Below are positions 60,589 to 64,000 of a stretch of DNA of 64,000 nt, piece after piece (the first letter of the stretch is position 1; each line of letters starts with the position of its first letter). A model generated the notes under the pieces. That model saw only the letters and a program-made list of their open reading frames with translations, was not told the origin of the DNA and made no database searches. The translations under genes were made by a program, and so were the position numbers. The DNA is taken from assembly GCA_963725155.1 (NCBI GenBank), contig CAVRXU010000008.1:124001-188000 (forward strand), in the 5' to 3' direction. The stretch is from DATDAH01 sp963725155. Lineage in GTDB: Bacteria > Actinomycetota > Acidimicrobiia > Acidimicrobiales > DATDAH01.

Positions 60589-61473
60589 CTACGCTCGAGG
60601 ATGCGTCGTCTCGAGCACGCCGCGCAGGCGTTCCCGGCTCACATGTGTGTAGAGCTGGGTCGTCGCGAGATCGGCGTGTCCGAGTAGTTCCTGTACAGCA
60701 CGAAGGTCGGCACCACCGTCCAGAAGATGAGTGGCGAAGGTGTGGCGGAGGGCATGGGGATGAGCCGGACCGGCCGCCCGACGGTCGAGGATGCGGCGCA
60801 CGTCCCGGGGCGTGAGGGGATGGGCCCGGCGGTTCACGAAGACCACGTCGTCGGGGGTGTCGGCGTCGACGAGCACCGCACGACCGTGGTCCAACCACTG
60901 GCGCAGGGCGTCGACCGCCGGCGGGGAGAGGGGCACCGTGCGCTGCTTGGACCCCTTGCCCCAGACGGTCAGGCGGGACCGGGGCAGGTCGATGTCGACC
61001 GGTCGCAGGCCACAGGCTTCCGCCACCCGGAGCCCGCTCCCGTAGAGGATCTCCAAGACGGCGCGGTCCCGCTGGGCGAGGGCGGCTTCGACAGGGTCGT
61101 CGGTGGGCGGCGGGCCCCCGTCGAGGAGGACCTCGATCTCGTCGCGCCGCAGGACCCGGGGCAGGCGGCCGTCGTGGCCGGGAGCCGAGAGTCGGGCCGA
61201 GGGGTCGACCTCGAGGCGCCCCCGTCGTCGCAGCCAGTCGAAGTAGCGGCGCAGTGAGGCGACGTGGCGGGCGATGGTGCGACGGGCGTAACCCCGGGTG
61301 GTGAGGTAGGCGACGTAGCGCCTCAAGACCCGCCGGTCGACGGCAGTCGGGTCCTCGAGGCCGAGCCGACCGGCCCACTCCACGAAGGCGTCGAGGTCCC
61401 GGCGGTAGGCGGTGACGCTGGACGGGGCCAGGGCGGTCAGGGACGTCGTGAACTCATCCAGGTCCCAGGCCAC
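60589..61473 (-). CDS. xerC: Tyrosine recombinase XerC
   Basis: A 294-aa recombinase that resolves chromosome dimers with a partner at dif. The N-terminal SAM-like domain is LDEFTTSLTALAPSSVTAYRRDLDAFVEW. The catalytic residues are visible: Arg in YGSGLRVAEACGL, HALRHTFATHLLDGG (HxxR), LLGHADLATTQLYTHV (His and Tyr). The GTG lies 6 nt after TAGCGT (leaderless). It is divergent from the HpaB-like gene. Confidence 0.94.
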   Translation of the reverse strand: MAWDLDEFTTSLTALAPSSVTAYRRDLDAFVEWAGRLGLEDPTAVDRRVLRRYVAYLTTRGYARRTIARHVASLRRYFDWLRRRGRLEVDPSARLSAPGHDGRLPRVLRRDEIEVLLDGGPPPTDDPVEAALAQRDRAVLEILYGSGLRVAEACGLRPVDIDLPRSRLTVWGKGSKQRTVPLSPPAVDALRQWLDHGRAVLVDADTPDDVVFVNRRAHPLTPRDVRRILDRRAAGPAHPHALRHTFATHLLDGGADLRAVQELLGHADLATTQLYTHVSRERLRGVLETTHPRA

Positions 61474-61479
61474 GGCCGC

Positions 61480-61485
61480 ACGCTA
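61480..61485 (-). promoter_or_regulatory. Putative -10 box of xerC
   Basis: TAGCGT on the minus strand, 6 nt before the xerC GTG; leaderless pattern. Confidence 0.45.
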
Positions 61486-61577
61486 CCCCGCGGTCACCCA
61501 GAGGGAACGACCCCGCGCGGAGGGTGGCAGGATCGACTACGAGCGCGGGAGGTGAGAGCCGACGGGTCGCCCTCACC

Positions 61578-61583
61578 TACCAT
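61578..61583 (+). promoter_or_regulatory. Putative -10 box of the HpaB/AbfD-like gene
   Basis: TACCAT, 7 nt before the ATG at 61591; leaderless pattern. Confidence 0.5.
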
Positions 61584-61590
61584 CGCCTCC

Positions 61591-63021
61591 ATGCCCTTGC
61601 GCACCGCCGACGAGTACCGGGCGGGGCTGGTCGACGGCCGGCGCCTGCACTACCAGGGACGGCCGGTCGTCGACATCAACCAGGAGCCCGACCTGAAGGT
61701 GGCGGTGGACCACGCCGCCATCGACTTCGACCTGGCCCACGACCCCGACCACCGGGACCTGGCGGTGGCCACCGACCCCGACACCGGCGATGAGTTCAAC
61801 GCCGCCTACCGCATCCCCCGCAGTGCGGAGGACGTGATGGCCCGCTCGAAGCTGATAGAGGCGGGCACCGCGGCCGGCGGCACGGTCGTCACCTTGATCC
61901 ACGAGATCGGCACCGACGGCATGTTCGCCATGCTCCGCGTCCTCGAGGGCGAGAGCAGGGAACGGGCCGAGGCCTTCCACCGGCACTGCCGCGACGGCGA
62001 TCTGGCCGTGGCCGTGGCCCAGACCGACGTCAAGGGCGACCGTTCCAAGGCGCCGCACCAGCAGGACGACCCAGACCTCTACGTCCGTGTGGTCGACCGG
62101 AGTGACGACGGCATCGTCGTCCGGGGCGCCAAGTGCCACACCACGAGCAGCGCGAACGGCGACGAGATCATCGTCTTCCCGACCCGGGCCATGGGCCCCG
62201 ACGACGCCGACTACGCCGTGTCCTTCGCCGTGCCCGCCAACACCGAGGGCCTCTCGCTCTACGTGTCGGGCTACGGCGGTGGGGGCGGTGGCCACGACGC
62301 CTTCGACCACCCCGTGTCCTCCCGGCACAAGCTGCTCGAGACACTGACGGTCTTCGACGACGTCTTCGTGCCCTGGGAGCGGGTCTTCCTGTGCCAGGAG
62401 CCGGAGAAGGCGGGGGCCCTGGCCCTGACCTTCGTCGAGTACCACCGCTTCACGGCGGTGTCCTACAAGCTCCCCCTGGTCGATGCCTTCGTGGGCGCGG
62501 CAGCCCAGATCGCCGAGATGAACGGCGTGATGAAGGCGAGCCACATCCGGGACAAGCTCACCCACCTGGTGGCCTACGCCGAGACGGTGCGGGCCCTGAC
62601 CGAGGCCGCCGCCCTGCGATCCCGGATCGGTGAGCACGGCATCGCCTACCCGGATCCCATGACCACGAACATGGCCAAGTTCACCTTCGCCTCGGGCTTC
62701 TACCAGGCCGTCGAGTGGCTCCAGGACATCGCCGGCGGCCTCCTGGTCACCGGGCCCTCCGGCGCCGACTGGGACTCCGACGAGATCCGGCCGGTCCTCG
62801 AGAAGTACTACGCCGGAGCGAAACCGGCCCCCGAGCGCCTGGCCATGATGAACCTCATCTCGGACCTGACGGCGAAGGACCTCGGTGGCTACCACGCCGT
62901 GCTCGCCGTCCACGCCGAGGGCTCCCTGGAGGCCGAGAAGCTCCAGATGCTGCGCTCGTACACCGCCCACCACGCCCCCGACGCCATCGCCTACGCCCGC
63001 AAGCTCGCCGGCCTCGACTGA
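61591..63021 (+). CDS. 4-hydroxyphenylacetate 3-hydroxylase/4-hydroxybutyryl-CoA dehydratase family flavoprotein
   Basis: A 476-aa protein with the acyl-CoA-dehydrogenase-like fold of the HpaB/AbfD family: RTADEYRAGLVDGRRLHYQG, AVAQTDVKGDRS, VRGAKCHTTSSANGDEIIVFPTRAM, LETLTVFDDVFVPWERVFLC and AVEWLQDIAGGLLVTGPSGADW. TDVKGDRS is closer to AbfD-type dehydratases, but the first Cys pair of their iron-sulfur site is not evident; only FHRHCRDG has one cysteine there. Its reaction is open: an FADH2-dependent monooxygenase or a CoA-ester isomerase. It stands alone between xerC and dprA. Confidence 0.8.
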   Translation: MPLRTADEYRAGLVDGRRLHYQGRPVVDINQEPDLKVAVDHAAIDFDLAHDPDHRDLAVATDPDTGDEFNAAYRIPRSAEDVMARSKLIEAGTAAGGTVVTLIHEIGTDGMFAMLRVLEGESRERAEAFHRHCRDGDLAVAVAQTDVKGDRSKAPHQQDDPDLYVRVVDRSDDGIVVRGAKCHTTSSANGDEIIVFPTRAMGPDDADYAVSFAVPANTEGLSLYVSGYGGGGGGHDAFDHPVSSRHKLLETLTVFDDVFVPWERVFLCQEPEKAGALALTFVEYHRFTAVSYKLPLVDAFVGAAAQIAEMNGVMKASHIRDKLTHLVAYAETVRALTEAAALRSRIGEHGIAYPDPMTTNMAKFTFASGFYQAVEWLQDIAGGLLVTGPSGADWDSDEIRPVLEKYYAGAKPAPERLAMMNLISDLTAKDLGGYHAVLAVHAEGSLEAEKLQMLRSYTAHHAPDAIAYARKLAGLD

Positions 63022-63027
63022 CCAGCT

Positions 63028-63077
63028 GTTCTGGCCCCCGATCTGCTCCCGCTGGGCATCGAATCAGAGGCCAGAAC
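63028..63077. terminator. Inverted repeat between convergent HpaB-like and dprA genes
   Basis: GTTCTGGCC (63028-63036) pairs with GGCCAGAAC (63069-63077). The right arm overlaps the last codons of dprA. Lying between two convergent genes, it would serve both. No T-tract. Confidence 0.55.
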
Positions 63078-64000
63078 GGGTGATGGGGGTGGTGCGCTCG
63101 TAGCGGCCGGCGGACTCGGCCAGCCAACCGGTGCGGCAGAGCTCGTCGATGGCCGCGGCCGTCTCGGGCAGCGTGAGGCCGCTGCGGTCGACCAGGGCCT
63201 GGAGCGTGACCGACTCGTGGGCGCAGGCGTCGAGGACCCGGCCGGCGACACCGCCGGGCTCGGGCGCCGGGTTGGACCCGCCGGTGGGTGAGTGCAGGCC
63301 GAGGGTGAGGAAGACGTCGTCGACCGAGCACAGGGGTGTGGCCCCGTCGGCGATGAGGCGGTTGGTGCCGTAGGCCGCAGGGCTGGTGATCGGGCCGGGC
63401 ACGGCCAGCAGGGGGACGTCGCGGAGAAGGGCTGAGTCGGCGGTGTAGAGCGAGCCACCCGTCTGCCGGGACTCGACCACGACGACGGCCTCGCTCAACC
63501 CGGCGATGATCCGGTTGCGGGCGGGAAAGCTCCAGCGCGTCGGGCGCAGCCCGAGGGGCATCTCGCTGACCAGCAGTCCCTCCGCTCCGACCCGCTCCCA
63601 CAGCTCCCGGTGCCGGCCCGGATAGACGACGTCCAGCCCACAGGCCACGACGCCCACGGGCGGGGCGCCTCCGGTGCGGAGCAGCCCTCGGTGGACCGCG
63701 CCGTCCACGCCGAGGGCCAACCCCGACACCACCGCCACCCCCGCGGCCCCGAGCCGCTCCCCCAGCCGTTCTGCCACGCCGAGCCCGTAGCGGGAGGCGT
63801 TACGGGTGCCGACGACCGCCACCCGACGTCGCTCGAGGACGGCGAGGTCGCCGCGGCAGAACAGCACGGCCGGCGGTTCCGGATCGTCGCGGAGCGGGAC
63901 CGGGTAGTCGGGGTGCTGCCGGCCGCAGACCACGACGCCCGCGTCCTGGTGCCATGCCCACAACCGTTCGAGATCAGTGGGGGCACCCGGTCGGGACCGC
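63064..64000 (-). CDS. dprA: DNA-processing protein DprA (5' end beyond window)
   Basis: Loads RecA on incoming single-stranded DNA during transformation. About 312 residues are visible. The Rossmann-like domain shows VAVVGTRNASRYG, SGLALGVDGAVHRGLL, LLVSEMPLG, FPARNRIIAGLSEAVVVVE and TGGSLYTADSALL. A C-terminal winged helix (LDACAHESVTLQALVDRSGLTLPETAAAIDEL) ends in TPITRSGL. The frame stays open to the window edge, so the start lies beyond 64000. cinA at the other end of the window belongs to the same competence-linked group. Confidence 0.94.
   Translation of the reverse strand, partial: RSRPGAPTDLERLWAWHQDAGVVVCGRQHPDYPVPLRDDPEPPAVLFCRGDLAVLERRRVAVVGTRNASRYGLGVAERLGERLGAAGVAVVSGLALGVDGAVHRGLLRTGGAPPVGVVACGLDVVYPGRHRELWERVGAEGLLVSEMPLGLRPTRWSFPARNRIIAGLSEAVVVVESRQTGGSLYTADSALLRDVPLLAVPGPITSPAAYGTNRLIADGATPLCSVDDVFLTLGLHSPTGGSNPAPEPGGVAGRVLDACAHESVTLQALVDRSGLTLPETAAAIDELCRTGWLAESAGRYERTTPITRSGL

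Overview
The window reads as a chromosomal segment of a very GC-rich, free-living, aerobic actinobacterium, most plausibly from class Acidimicrobiia. The grounds are the actinobacterial bc1-aa3 respiratory gene set (diheme QcrC, three-helix QcrA, CtaF), a WhiG-type sigma factor, a BsaP-like protein beside bioB, and many genes that start 6-8 nt after a TANNNT -10 box and so look leaderless. The genus cannot be told from the sequence alone. Almost everything is core genome. The only clear mobile element is one IS110-family insertion.

Layout. 1-2783 (minus strand): cinA (cut by the edge), pgsA and rimO. 2843-5705 (plus): a membrane Ser/Thr kinase with an unusual CAP-like extracellular domain, then a lipoprotein. 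5728-8091 (minus): ftsK. 8184-10291 (plus): a TAP-like secreted hydrolase coupled to a small Cys-rich BsaP-like gene, convergent with bioB. 11358-14538 (minus): winged-helix gene, dapA and RNase J in one tightly overlapping unit. 14591-16513: secreted HEYGH metalloprotease. 16659-18035: IS110 element. 18087-20732: TetR with a diiron protein, an intergenic 81-bp tandem duplication, and a second TetR coupled to SURF1. 21625-24916: secreted protein, DedA-like membrane protein, SDR and a second DapA-family enzyme.

24930-32214 is the terminal respiratory chain: ctaF, ctaD, ctaC and ctaG (minus), divergent from ctaE-qcrC-qcrA-qcrB (plus). 32257-48438 (minus) is the translation and RNA-processing block: dapB, M16 peptidase, pnp, rpsO, hydrolase, ribF, truB, rbfA, ylxP, infB, ylxR, nusA, rimP, a TIGR03086-like gene and proS. 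48494-50030 is a methyltransferase/TetR divergent pair around a perfect palindrome. 50289-59050 (minus) is ispG, rseP, dxr, cdsA, frr, pyrH, tsf and rpsB, where protein synthesis, isoprenoid and phospholipid synthesis are linked. 59151-64000 holds a degenerate M23 protein, whiG, xerC, an HpaB/AbfD-like flavoenzyme and dprA.

What stands out: (1) pnp is interrupted by four separate single-base insertions, each in a similar non-homopolymer context, while no comparable disruption was found in the other genes read here. (2) Several genes appear to need a non-canonical start; CTG starts overlap the preceding stop as CTGA. (3) Gene ends repeatedly carry hairpins whose base is a GTTCTGG/CCAGAAC pair. 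(4) The IS110 element has a structured non-coding left end with a short match to its own right junction, as expected for a bridge-RNA donor guide. (5) The rimP-nusA-infB leader contains a near-perfect intrinsic terminator.
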